Shown piece after piece: positions 1 to 12,249 of a stretch of DNA of 64,000 bases. How positions within the stretch are numbered: the first letter of the stretch is position 1; every line of letters starts with the position of its first letter. The notes beneath the pieces were generated by a model. It was not told the origin of the DNA. It saw only the letters and a list, made by a program, of their open reading frames with translations, and did not search any database. Both the position numbers and the translations under genes were made by a program. The stretch lies in the NCBI GenBank assembly GCA_030789695.1, contig CM061141.1, positions 171,072,807 to 171,136,806 on the forward strand. Direction: 5' to 3'. This DNA comes from Scilla litardierei (Eukaryota > Streptophyta > Magnoliopsida > Asparagales > Asparagaceae).

Positions 1-1290
1 CTGTGCACGCTACGTAATTTTGGGAAAATGTAGACAGTTCTGCTAAGCACGCAAAACGGTCACAATTTTGCCTGTTGTGCGCGCTGGGTAATTTTGGCTA
101 AATGCAGACTATTTTGTAATTTTTGGAAAATGTAGACATTTTTGCTCAGCACGCAAAACGGTCACAATTTTGCCAGATGTGCGTACTGGGTAATTTTGGT
201 TAAATGTAGACACTTTTTGCTCCGCGCGCAAAATGGTCACCAATTTGCCGGTTGTGGGCGTTGAGTAATTTTGGGTAAATGTAGACATTTTTGGTCAACG
301 TGCAAACGTTCTCAATTTTGCCGGTTGTGCGGGTTGAGTAATTTTGGTTAAATGTTGACATTTTTGCCCAGCGCGCAAAACGGTCACAATTTTGCCGGGT
401 GTGTGCTGGTAATTTTGGGTAAATGTAGACAGTTTTGCCTAGCGCGCAAAACGTTCACAATTTTGCCGGATATGCGTGCTGAGTAATTTTGGTTAAATGT
501 TGACATTTTTTTCTCGGTGCGCAAAATGGTCACATTTTTGCCAGTTGTGAGCGCTGAGTAATTTTGGAAAAATGTAGACATATTTGGTCAGCGCGCAAAA
601 CAGTCTCAATTTTGCAGGTTGTGTACGCTGCTGGGTCACTTTGGGTAAATGTAGACATTTGTGCTCAGCGCGCAAAACAGTCACAATTTTGCGGGTTGTG
701 GGCATTGGGTAAATTTGGGTAAATGTAGATATTATTTACGTAGAGCGCAAAACAGTCACATTTTTGCCGGTTGTGCGCACTGGTTAATTTTGGTTGAAAT
801 GTAGACAATTTTGCTCATCGCGCAAAACTGTCACAATTTTGACGGTTGTGCGCGCTGAGACAATTTTTAGAAAATGTAGACAGTTTTGGTCAGCACACAA
901 AACGGTCACAATTTTGTCGGTTGAGTAGGCTAAGTAATTTTGGGTAAATGTTGACATTTTTGCGCAGCGCGCAAAACGGTCACAATTTTGCCGAGTGTGT
1001 GCACGGGTAATTTTGGGTAAATGTAGACATTTTTGCCTAGCGTGCTAAACGATCACAATTTTGTCGGATGTGCACGCTGGTAATTTTGCGTAAATATAGA
1101 CAGTTTTGGCCAGCGCGCAAAACGGTCACAATTTTGCCGCCTATGCGCACTGAGTAATTTTGGTTAAATATAGACTTTTTTGCTCAGAGCGCCAAACGAT
1201 CACAATATTGTCGGTGTTGCGCGCTGAGTTACTTTGGGCAAATGTATACATATTTGGTCAGCACGCAAAACAGTAACAATTTTGCCGGCT
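1..1290 (+). repeat. Sat74 higher-order block A1 (copy of 4935-6310)
   Basis: The order of variant monomers here is repeated downstream at an offset of 4934 bp near the start, rising to about 5020 bp after one extra monomer in the second copy. Diagnostic shared variants are GTGTACGCTGCTGGGTCAC (621 and 5641), TCGGTGTTGCGC (1211 and 6232), and a short monomer carrying GACTATTTTGTAATTTTTGG near 107 with its counterpart near 5042. Similarity fades after about 1290. I read this as one unit of a ~5-kb higher-order repeat. Confidence 0.75.
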
Positions 1291-4200
1291 ATGCGCGCTG
1301 AGTAATTTTGGTTAAATGTATACATTTTTGCTCAGCTCGTAAAAGGGTTAAAATTTTGCAGGTTGTGCACGCTGGGTCACTTTGGGTAAATGTAGACATA
1401 TTTGGTCAGCGCGTAAAAACGGTCACAATTTTGCAGGTTGTGCGCGCTGGGTCACTTTGGGTAAATGTAGATATTATTTGCGTAGCGCGTAAAACAGTCG
1501 CAATTTTGCCGGTTGTGCGCGCTGGGTAATTTTGGGTAAATGTCGACAGTTTTGCGCCGCGCACAAAACGGTCACATTCTTGCCGGTTGTGCGCACTGGG
1601 TAATTTTGGGTAAATGTAGACAGTTTTGCTCAGGGCGCAAAACTGTCACAATTTTTCCGGGTGTGAGCGCTGGTATTTTTGGATAAATGTAGACAGTTTT
1701 GCTCAGCGCGCAAAGCGGTCACAATTTTGTCGGTTGTGCGCACTGAGTCACTTTGGATAAATGTAGACATATTTGGTCAGCGTGCAAAACGGTCACAATT
1801 TTGCAGGTTGTGCGCGCTGGGTCACTTTGGGTAAATGTAGACATTGTTTGCGTAGTGCACAAAACAGTCACAATGTTGGGGGTTGTGCACGCAGGGTAAT
1901 TTTGGGTAAATGTAGACAGTTTTGCCAAGCACGCAAAACGGTCACATTTTTGCCAGTTGTGCGCACTGTGTATTTTGGATGAATGTAGACCGTTTTGCTC
2001 AGCGCACAAAACTGTCACAATTTCACCGGTTGTGAGCGCTGCGTAATTTTTGGAAAATGTAGACAGTTTTGCTCAGCGCGCAAAACGGTCACAATTTTGC
2101 CGACAGTGCGCGATGGGTAATTTTGGTCAAATATAGGCATTTTAGCTCAGCGCGCAAAACGGTCTCAATTTTTCCCGATGTGCGTGTTGAGTAATTTTGG
2201 TCAAATGTATACTGTTTTGCGCAGGTCGCAAAACAGTCACAATTTTATCGGCTGTGCGCGCTGGATAATTTTGGGTAAATGTTGACATTTTTGTCAAGTG
2301 CGCAAAACGGTCACAATTTTTACCGGGTGTGCACGCTGGGTAATTTTGGGTAAATGTAGATATTTTTTGCGCAGCACGCAAAACAGTCACAATTTTGCTG
2401 CTGTGTGCGCTGGGTAATTTTGGGTAAATGTAGACAATTTTGCAAGGACGCAAAACTGTCACAATTTTGCCGATTTTGCGCGCATGGTAATTTTGGATAA
2501 ATGTAGACTATTTTTTAATTTTACGTAAATGTAGATACTTTTGCTCAGCATGCAAAACTGTCACAATTTTGCCTTATGTGCGCGCTGGCTAAGTTTGGTT
2601 AAATGTAGACATTTTTTGCTCCGCGCGTAAAATGGCCACCATTTTGCCGCTTGTGAGCGTTGAGTAATTTTGGGTAAATGTTGACATTTTTTGTCAATAT
2701 GCAAAACAGTCACAATTTTGCAGGTTGTGCGTGCTGAGGAATTTTGGGAAAATTTAAACAGTTTGGCTCAACGCATAGAACGGTCACAATTTTGCCGGTT
2801 GTGCGGGCTGAGTAATTTTGGGTAAATGTCGACATTTTTGCTACGAGCGCAAAACGGTCACAATTATGCCGGGTGTGTGCGCTGGTAATTTTGGGTAAAT
2901 GTAGACAGTTTTTCCCTGCGTGCAAAATGGTCACAATTTTGCCGGCTATGAGCGCTGAGTAATTTTGGTTAAATGTAGACACTTTTGCTCTGCGCGTAAA
3001 ATGGTCACAATTTTGCCGGTAGTGCGCGCTGGGTCACTTTGGGTAAATGTAGACATGTTTCGTCAGCGCGCAAAACAGTCTCAATTTTGCAGGTTGTGCA
3101 CGCTGGGTCACTTTGGGTAAATGTAGACATTATTGGCCTAGCGTGTAAAACGGTCACATTTTTGCCGGTTATGCGCCCTGTGTAATTTTGGGTAAATGTA
3201 GACTGTTTTTCTCATCGCACAAAACTGTCACAATTTTACCGGTTGTGCGGGCGGCGTAATTTTGGGTAAATGATGACTTTTTTTCTCAGAGCGCAAAACA
3301 TCCACAATTTTGCCGGGTGTGGGCGCTTGTAATTTCGGGTAAATGTAGACATTTTTCCCCAGCCTGTAAAACGATCACAATTTCGCCGGGTGTGTGCGTT
3401 GGTAATTTTGGGTACTAGACATTTTTGCCCAGCGCGCAGAACAGTCACAATTTTGCCGGGTGTGTGCCCGCTGGTAATTTTGGGTAATTGTAGACAGTTT
3501 TGCCCAGCACGCAAAACAGTCACAATTTTGTCGGTTGTGCGCGCTGAGTCACTTTGGGTAGATGTAGACATATTTGGTCAGCGCGCTGGGTCACTTTGGG
3601 TAAATGTGGAAATTATTTGCGTAGTGCGTAAAACAGTCACAATGTTGCGGGTTGTGCGCGCTGGGTAATTTTGGGTAAATGTATACAGTTTTGCTCAGCA
3701 CGCAAAACTTTCACAATTTTGCCGATTGTTCGCACTGTGTAATTTTAGGTAAATGCAGACAGTCTGCTCAGCGCGCAAAACTTTCACAATTTTGCCGGTT
3801 GTGCACACTGCGTAATTTTTGTAAAATGTAGACAGTTTTGCTCAGCGCGCAAAATGGTCACAATTTTACCGATTGTGCGCGTTTGGTAATTTTGGTCAAA
3901 TGTAGGCAGTTTAGCTTGGCGCGCAAAACGGTCTCAATTTTGCCGGGTGTGCGCTGCATAATTTTGGGCAAATGTATACTGTTTTGCACAGGACGCAAAA
4001 CAGTCACAATTTTGTCGGCTGTGCATGCGGGATAATTTTGGATAAATGTCGACATTTTTGCCCAGTGCGCAAAACGGTCACGATTTTTGCCGGTTGTGCC
4101 CACATGGCAATTTAGGGTAAATGTAGACATTTTTGCATAGCGCGCAAAACGGTCACAATTTTACCGGGTGTGCAGGCCGGGTAATTTTTGCGTAAATGTT

Positions 4201-4934
4201 GTCATTTTTTGCGCAGCGCGCAAAGCAGTCATAATTTTACCGGCTGTGCGCGCTGGGTAATTTTAGGTAAATGTAGACAGTTTTGCTAGTACGCAAAACG
4301 GACACAATTTTTCCGGTTTTGCGCGCTGGTTAATTTTGGGTAAATGAAGACTATTTTGTAGTTTTAGGTAAATGTAAATACTTTTTGCTCAGCACGCAAA
4401 ATGGTCACAATTTTTCCAGAAGTGCGCGCTGGATAATTTTGGTTAAATGTAGAAATTTTTTGCTCCACGTGCAAAATTGGCACCATTTTGCCGGTTGTGA
4501 GCGTTGCGTAATATTGGGTAAATGTAGAAATTTTTGGTCAACGTGCAAAACGGCCACAATTTTGCAGATTGTGCATGCTGAGGAATTTTGGGAAAATTTA
4601 GACAGTTTTGCTCTGTGCAAAACGGTCACAATTTTACCGGTTGTGCGGGCTTAGTAATTTTGGGTAAATGTTGTCATTTTTGCCCCGCGTGCAAAACGGT
4701 CACAATTTTTCCTGGTGTGTCCTGGTAATTTGGGTAAATATAGACAGTTTTGCCCAGCGCGCAAAACATTCACAATTTTGCCGACTATGCGCGCTGAGTA
4801 ATTTTGGTTAAATGTAGACATTTTTTCACAACGCGCAAAACGGTCACAATTTTGCCGGTTGTGCACGCTGGGTAAATTTTGGGTAAATGTAGACAATTTT
4901 TGCGCAGCGCACAAAACAATCACAATTTTGCCGG

Positions 4935-6310
4935 CTGTGCACGCTAGGTAATTTTGGGTAAATGTAGACAGGTTTGCTAAGCATGCAAAACGGTCACAAT
5001 TTTGCAGGTTGTGCACGCTGGGTAATTTTAGCTAAATGTAGACTTTTTTTATAATTTTGGGTAAATGTAGACACTTTTGCTCCGCACGCAAAATGGTCAC
5101 AATTTTTTCGGATGTGCGTACTGGGTAATTTTGGTAAAATGTAGACATTTTTTGCTCCGCGCGCCAAATGGTCACCATTTTGCTGGTTGTGGGCGTTCAG
5201 TAATTTTGGGTAAATGTAGACATTTTTTGTCAACGTGCAAAACACCAACATTTTAGCAGGTTGTGCGCGCTGAGGAATTTCGGGAAAATTTAGACAGTTT
5301 TACTCAGCCGCAAAACGTTCTCAATTTTGCCTGTTGTGCGGGCTGAGTAATTTTGGGTAAATGTAGAAATTTTTGCCCAGCGCGTAAAACCGTCACAATT
5401 TTGCCGGGTGTGTGCTGGTAATTTTGGGTAAATATAGACAGTTTTGCCCAGCGCGCAAAACGTTCATAATTTGTTCCCAATTTTGTCGGATATGCGCGCT
5501 TAGTAATTTTGGTTAAATGTTGACATTTTTTTCTAAGCGCGCAAAATGTTCACAATTTTGCCGGTTGTGCGCGCTGAGTAATTTTGGATAAATGTAGACA
5601 TATTTGGTCAGCGCGCAAAATAGTCTCAATTTTGCAGGTTGTGTACGCTGCTGGGTCACTGTGGGTAAATGTAGACATTTGTGCTCAGCGCGCAAAACCG
5701 TCACAATTTTGCGGGTTGTGGGCATTGGGTAATTTTGGGTAAATGTAGATATTATTTGTGTAGCGCGCAAAACAGTCACATTTTGGCCGGTTGTGCGCAC
5801 TGGTTAATTTTGGGTAAATGTAGACAGTTTTGCTTAGCGCGCAAAACTGTCACAATTTTGACGGTTGTGCGCGCTGAGATAATTTTTAGAAAATGTAGAC
5901 AGTTTTTTATCAGCGCACAAAACGGTCACAATTTTTGCCAGTTGAGTAGGCTGAGTAATTTTGGGTAAATGTTGACCGTTTTGCGCAGCGCGTAAAACGG
6001 TCACAATTTAGCCGGGTGTGTGTACGGGTAATTTTGGGTAAATGTAGACATTTTTGCGCAGCGTGCTAAACGGTCACAATTTTGTCGGATGTGTGCGCTG
6101 GTAATTTTGCGTAAATATAGACAGTTTTGTCCAGCGCGCAAAACGGTCACAATTTTGCCGCCTATGCACACTGAGTAATTTTGGTTAAATGTAGACTTTT
6201 TTGCTCAGAGCGCAAAACGATCACAATATTGTCGGTGTTGCGCACTGAGTTACTTTGGGCAAATGTATACATATTTGGTTAGCATGCAAAACAGTCACAA
6301 TTTTGTAGGT
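4935..6310 (+). repeat. Sat74 higher-order block A2 (copy of 1-1290)
   Basis: Second copy of the higher-order block. It starts with CTGTGCACGCTA as at position 1 and includes one additional ~86-bp monomer near 5230-5315 that is absent from the first copy, which explains the offset step from 4934 to 5020. Monomer-by-monomer variants then stay aligned to about 6310. Confidence 0.75.
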
Positions 6311-7017
6311 TGTGTGCGCTGGGTCACTTTGGCTAAATGTAGACATTATTTGCGTAGTATGCAAAACAGTCACAATTTTGCAGGTTGTGCACGCTGGGTA
6401 ATTTTGGGTAAATGTAGATAGTTTTGCCCAACACGCAAAACGGTCACATTTTTTCCTGTTGTACGCACTGTGTAATTTTGTGAAAATATAGACAGTTTTG
6501 CTCAGCGCGCAAAATTGTCACAATTTTGCCGGTTGTGCACGCTAGGTAATTTTTGGAAAATGTAGACAGTTTTGATAAGCGCGTAAAAGGGTCACAATTT
6601 TGTCGGTTGTGTGCATTGGGTAATTTTGGTCAAATGTAGTCAGTTTTGCCCACCGCGCAAAACGGTCTTAATTTTGTCCGCTGCACGCGTTGCGTAATTT
6701 TGCGCAAATGTACACTATCTTGCACAGGGCGCAAAACGGTCACAATTTTTACCGGTTGTGCACACATGGCAATTTTGGGTAAATGTAGATATTTTTGCAC
6801 AGCGCGCAAAACGGTCACAATTTTGCCGGTTGTGCACGCTTGGTAGTTTTGGTTAAATGTAGTCATTTTTTGCGCAGCGCGCAAAACAGTCACAATTTTG
6901 TCGGTTGTGCGTGCTGCGTAATTTTGGGTAAATGTAGACACTTTTGTGAGTACGCAAAATGGTCACAATTTTGCCGGTTTTACGCGCTGGGTAATTTTGG
7001 GCAAATGTAGGCTAGAA

Positions 7018-8877
7018 AAATCATATCATTTAATAAAAAGATCCATATCTTTCATAAAATGTATAAAAGAGCACCAAGCTCAGAAAATGATAAATAAAAA
7101 TCTTTTCAGTTGAAGATGACGATATCCTGGTTACAATGGACATTTTTGTAGATGAAGATGGCGATTTCCCGGTTCTGAATTTTGTCTTCTTATTTATTTC
7201 AGTTGAAGATGGCGGTTTCCCGGTCCCAACAGACATTTTTTGGCCTAATTTTGTCTTCTCTAATGTCATTTAATAAAACGATCCAGAAATTCCCGAAAAT
7301 ATGGAAAATATCTCGAATCTCAGAAATATCCGTAAAAATGTCCGTTAGAACTGGGAGATCGCCAACTTCAACTGGAAATTAAGAGAAGACAAAATTAGGC
7401 CAAAATCCTATCATTTAATAAAATTCCATATCTTCTAGAAAATGTGGAAAATAGTTCGGAGCTCAGAAAAATCCGCAAACATTTCCTTTGGGACCGAGAG
7501 AATGCAATCTTCAATAGAAATATAAGAGAAGACAACATTAGGCCAAAAAATCAGTCCATTCAATATAAAGTTCGCCATCTTCAATTGGAAAATAAGAGAA
7601 GACAAACTTTGGTTATAAAAATCATATCATTTAATAAAAAGATCCATATCTTCCATAAAATGTAGAAAATAACCCTTAGCTCAGAAAAATTCACAAAATG
7701 TAAGTTGGAACACCATGAGATCGCATCTTCAACTTAAAAATAATAGAAGACAAACTTAAGCTATCAAAATCTTATCATTTAATAAAAAGATCCATATCTT
7801 CCATAAAGTAAAGAAAATAGCACCTATCTCAGAAAATCCAAAAACAATTCGTTGGAATCAAGAGATCGCCATGTTCAACTGAAAAATAAGAGAAGACAAA
7901 ATTTGGCAATAAAAATCTTATCATTTAATATAAAAAATTTTATTTTCCATAAAATATCCATCAGAACCAAGAGATCGCCAAATTAAACAAAAAAAGAGAA
8001 GACAAAATTAGGCCAAAAAATCTTATCATTTAATAATCGATACTTCCAGATAATACAGACAATAGGGTATAGCTCAGAAAAATCCGCAAAAATATCTGCT
8101 GGTTCCAGGAGATCGCCACCATCAACGAAAAAATAAGAGAGGACAAAATTACGTCAAAAAATCATCACAATTAATAAAACGATCGATAGCTTCCAGAAAA
8201 TACAGAAAATAGCCTCGAGTTCAGAAAAATCCGCAAAAATGTTCGTTAGATCTAAGAGACAGCCATCTTCTAGCGAAAAATAAGAGAAGATAAATGTAGG
8301 CTACAAAAATCGTATCATTTTATAAAAATATTCGCATCGACAACACTAAAAATAATGTCGAGGTCAGAAAAATTCGTAAAAATTTTCGTTGGAACCGGCA
8401 GATTGCCATCTTCAATGGAAAAATAAGAAAAGACAAAGTTAGGATAGAAAATCATATCATTTAATAAAAATTTCTATGTCTTATAGAAAATGTAGAAACT
8501 AGTCTCGAGCTCAGAAATATCAGCAAAAATGTCCGTTGGAACCGAAAAATTTCCATCTTCAACATAAAAAATAAAAGAAGACAAAATTAGCATACAAAAA
8601 TCATATAATGTAATAAAAAGAACCATATTTTCGATAAAATGTAGAAAATACCCTTGAGCTCATAAAAATCCGTAAAAATGTTAGTTGGAACCGAGAGATC
8701 ACCATCTTCAATTGCAAAATAAGAGGAGACAAAATTATGCCAAAATATCATATCATTTAATAAAATGATCCATGTTTTCCAAAAATGTGGAAAATTGGCT
8801 GGAGCTCAGAAAAATCCGCAAAAATTTCCATTGGGGACCGGGATATCGCCATCTTCAACTGGAAAATAAGAGAAGAA
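7018..8877 (+). repeat. Sat148 higher-order repeat, complete unit (~1.8 kb)
   Basis: This segment is matched by 8878-9878 at an offset of 1858-1859 bp near the start (CATATCATTTAATAAAAAG at 7022 and 8880; CATTTTT followed by GTAG or ATAG at 7141 and 9000). The offset drops to about 1792 bp further on (TAAGTTGGAAC at 7701 and 9493). A ~66-bp partial monomer near 7545-7610 that is missing from the second copy accounts for the change. Distinctive variant monomers recur in the same order, for example the one with AATAATAGAAGAC and AACTTAAGCTAT. Confidence 0.75.
7105..7261 (-). repeat. Inverted Sat148 segment inside the direct array
   Basis: Here the sequence reads CAGTTGAAGATGGCGGTTTC and ends with GGCCTAATTTTGTCTTCTC, which is the reverse complement of the normal GAGAAGACAAAATTAGGCC and GCCATCTTCAACTG landmarks. 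Three consecutive half-monomer pieces are inverted. Normal orientation resumes at about 7262 (TAATGTCATTTAATAAAAC). Confidence 0.8.
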
Positions 8878-9878
8878 AACATATCATTTAATAAAAAGAT
8901 CCATATCTTTCATAGAATGTTGAAAATAGCACCAAGCTCTGAAAATGATATATAAAAATCTTTTTCAGTTGCAGATGGCGATATTCCTATTACAATGGAC
9001 ATTTTTATAGATGAAGATAGAGATTTCCTGTTTCCAAATTTTGTCTTCTCTTATATTTTAGTTGAAGATGGCTATTTCCAGGTTCCAACAAACATTATTG
9101 TCATAATTTTGTTTTCCCTAATATCATTTAATAAAATGATCTATATCTTCCAAAAAATGTGGAAAAAGATCGGATCTCAGAAATATCCGTAAAAATGTCC
9201 ATTTGAACCGGTAGATCGCCAACTTCAACTGGAAAAAATAAGAGAAAACAAAATTAGGCCAAAAATCACATCAATTAATTAAACGGTCCATATCTTCTAG
9301 AAAATGAGGAAAAATCCTGGAGCTCAGAAAAATCGACAACAATGTCCTTTGGGACCAAGAGAATGCCATCTTCAACTAAAATATAAGAGAAGACAAACTT
9401 TGGTTATAAAAATCATTTCATTTAATAAAAAGCTCCATATCTTCCATAAAATTTAGAAAATAGCACTGAGCTCAGAAAAATCCGCAAAAATGTAAGTTGG
9501 AACACTAGGAGATTGCATCTTCAACGTTAAAATAATAGAAGACGAACTTAAGCTATAAAAATCATATCATTTAATAAAAAGATCCATATCTTCTATAAAA
9601 TAAATAAAATAGCACCGAGCTCAGAAAATCCAAAAAAATGTTCGTCGGAACCTGGAGATCGCTATGTTCAACTTAACAATAATAAAAGGCAAAATTTGAA
9701 AATAAAAATCATATAATTTAAAATAAAAATTCTTATTTTCCATAAAATGTAGAAGTATCTCCGAGCTCAAAAAAATCCGAATAAATAACTGTCAGAACCG
9801 GGAGATCGCTAAATTTAACAAAAAATAAAACAAAATTTGGCCAACAAATCATATCATTTAATAAAACGGTCGATATCT
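8878..9878 (+). repeat. Sat148 higher-order repeat, partial second unit
   Basis: Second copy of the 7018-8877 unit, cut by the gap. It repeats the same unusual opening, with CAAGCTC followed by GAAAATGATA and then an inverted stretch, and the same order of variant monomers up to the gap. Confidence 0.75.
8964..9120 (-). repeat. Inverted Sat148 segment, second copy
   Basis: Same inverted three-piece structure as 7105-7261, displaced by about 1859 bp (GTTGCAGATGGCGATATTCC, then TAGATGAAGATAGAGATTTC, then GTTGAAGATGGC, closing with TTTTGTTTTCCC). Its presence in both higher-order units shows that the inversion is older than the higher-order duplication. Confidence 0.8.
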
Positions 9879-10378
9879 NNNNNNNNNNNNNNNNNNNNNN
9901 NNNNNNNNNNNNNNNNNNNNNNNNNNNNNNNNNNNNNNNNNNNNNNNNNNNNNNNNNNNNNNNNNNNNNNNNNNNNNNNNNNNNNNNNNNNNNNNNNNNN
10001 NNNNNNNNNNNNNNNNNNNNNNNNNNNNNNNNNNNNNNNNNNNNNNNNNNNNNNNNNNNNNNNNNNNNNNNNNNNNNNNNNNNNNNNNNNNNNNNNNNNN
10101 NNNNNNNNNNNNNNNNNNNNNNNNNNNNNNNNNNNNNNNNNNNNNNNNNNNNNNNNNNNNNNNNNNNNNNNNNNNNNNNNNNNNNNNNNNNNNNNNNNNN
10201 NNNNNNNNNNNNNNNNNNNNNNNNNNNNNNNNNNNNNNNNNNNNNNNNNNNNNNNNNNNNNNNNNNNNNNNNNNNNNNNNNNNNNNNNNNNNNNNNNNNN
10301 NNNNNNNNNNNNNNNNNNNNNNNNNNNNNNNNNNNNNNNNNNNNNNNNNNNNNNNNNNNNNNNNNNNNNNNNNNNNNN
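9879..10378. other. Assembly gap, exactly 500 N
   Basis: An uninterrupted run of 500 N. The round number, repeated at the second gap, suggests a fixed-size scaffolding gap of unknown true length. The left flank is Sat148 and the right flank is inverted Sat74, so the joined ends are not continuous in sequence family. Confidence 0.98.
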
Positions 10379-12249
10379 CAAAATTACGCCGCCTGCACAA
10401 CCGGCAAAATTGTGACAATTTTGCGCGATGAGCAAAACCGTCTAAATTTACCCAAAATTACACAGGGCGCATAACCGGTAAAATTGTGACCGTTTTGCGC
10501 GCGGGGCAAAGCTGTCTACATTTACCCAAAAATACCCAGTGCCCAACAGGCAAAATTATGACTGTTTTACGCGCTTGGCCAATAATGTCTACATTTACCC
10601 AAAATGACCCAACGTGCACAACCTACAAAATTGAGACTGTTTTGCGCGTTGACCAAACATGTCTACATATTTACCCAAAGTGACCCAGCGCGCACTATCG
10701 GCAAAATTGTGACCATTTCATGTGCAGAGAAAAAATGTCTTCATTTAAACAAAATTACTCAGCGCTCAGAGCCGACAAAATTGTGACCGTTTTGCACGTT
10801 GGACAAAACTGTCTACATTTACACAAAATTACCAGCGCACACACCCGACAAAATTGTGACCGTTTTGCGCACGGAGTAAAAATTTCATCATTTGCCCAAA
10901 ATTACTCAGCCCGCACAATCGGCAAAATTGTGACCGTCCAAAAATTATCCAGCGTCCACAACCGGCAAAATTGTGACAGTTTTGCGTGTTGAGCAAAACT
11001 GTCTACATTTGGCCAAAATTACACAGTGCGCACAATCGGCAAAAATGTGACCGTTTTGTGTGCTGGGCAAAACTGTCAACATTTACCCAAAATTACCCAC
11101 CGCGCACAACTCGCAAAACTGTGATTGTTTTGCGCATTATGCAAATAATGCCTACATTTACCCAAAGTGACCCAGTGCGCACAACATGCAAAATGGTGAC
11201 CATTTTGTGCACTAACCAAGTATGTCTACATTTACCCAAAGTGACTCAGCGCGCACAACCGGTAAAATTGTGACCGTTTTGCGCTTTAAGAAAAAATGAC
11301 TACATTTAACCAAAATTACTCAGCGAGCATAGCTGGCAAAATTGTGACCGTCTTGCGCACTGGGCAAAACTGTCTACATTAACCCAAAATTACCAGCACG
11401 CACACCCGACAAAATTGTGACCGTTTAGCGCGCTGGGCAAAAATGTCTACATTTACTCAAAATTACCAGCGCCCACACCCGGCAAAATTGTGACCGTTCT
11501 GCGCGCTGCGCAAAAATGTCAACATTTACCCCAAATTACTCGGCAAGCACAACCGGCAAAATTGTGACCGTTTTTAGTGATGACCAAAACTGTCTAAATT
11601 TTCCAAAAATTACCCAGCGCGCACAACCGTCAAAATTGTGACAGTTTTGCGCACTGAGCTAAACTGTCTACATTCACCCAAAATTACCAAGGGCGCACAA
11701 CCAGCAAAAATGTGATCGTTTTGTGCGATAGGCAAAACTATCTACATTTACCCAAAATTACCCAGCGCGCACAATCGGCCAAATTGTGACCGTTTACGCG
11801 CTATGCAAATAATGTCTACATTTATCCAAAATTACCCAGTGCTCACAACCCACAAAATTGTGACCGTTTTGCGCCCTGAGCAAAATTGTCTACATTTACC
11901 CAAAGTGACCCATCGCGCACAACCAGCAAAATTGTGACCGTTTTACGCGCTGGGCAAAACTGTCAACATTTATACAAAATTATCCAGCGCGCACAACGCG
12001 CAACATTGTGACTGTTTTGTGCGGAGAGCAAAAATGTCTACATTTAACCAAAATTACTCAAAGCGTATAGCCGGCAAAATTGTCACTGTTTTGCGCGTTG
12101 GGCAAAACTGTCTACATTTACCCAAAATTACCGGCACACACCCTGCAAAATTGGGACCTTTTTGCGTGCCAAGGAAAAATGTCTACATTTAACCAAAATT
12201 ACAAACGCCCACAACCGGTAAAATGGTGACCATTTTGCGTGCTGAGCAA

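Larger units (their letters stand above)
1..7014 (+). repeat. Sat74 satellite array, left block (~95 monomers)
   Basis: Head-to-tail tandem repeat with a ~74-bp period, measured between successive GGGTAATTTTGGGTAAATG motifs (for example 1524 and 1598). Each monomer reads in order: TAATTTTGGGTAAATG, TAGACAGTTTTGCTCAG, CGCGCAAAACGGTCACAA, TTTTGCCGGTTGTGCGCGC. Monomers vary from about 71 to 76 bp. Two recurring subtypes are those carrying TAATTTTGGG and those carrying CACTTTGGG at the same place. The block contains no gene. Open frames up to ~100 codons occur in it, but they only replay the repeat. The array reaches the left edge of the window, so its true start is not seen. It ends at a junction with Sat148 near 7010-7016. 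Confidence 0.95.
7015..9878 (+). repeat. Sat148 satellite array (~19 monomers), truncated by assembly gap
   Basis: Tandem repeat with a ~148-bp period, AT-rich and unrelated by eye to Sat74. Landmarks in each monomer, in order: ATCATATCATTTAATAAAA, GATCCATATCTTCCATAAA, TGTAGAAAATAGCACCGAG, CTCAGAAAAATCCGCAAAA, GTTGGAACCGGGAGATCGCC, ATCTTCAACTGG, AATAAGAGAAGACAAAATTA. Many monomers carry small deletions. There is no gene in the block. The array runs into the 500-N gap, and the same family in the same orientation reappears at the right end of the window. Confidence 0.93.

Noticed and set aside
7030..7665. Short frames in Sat148 (60-79 codons)
   Set aside because: AT-rich repeat with open frames on both strands and no conserved peptide between monomers.
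1..9878. Sat148 as a dimer of Sat74 because the lengths are 2:1
   Set aside because: Landmark motifs do not align. The only shared word noticed is AAATGTAG, which sits at the junction.
9837..10435. Open frames spanning the N gap (also at 34125-34706)
   Set aside because: They exist only because N codons contain no stops.
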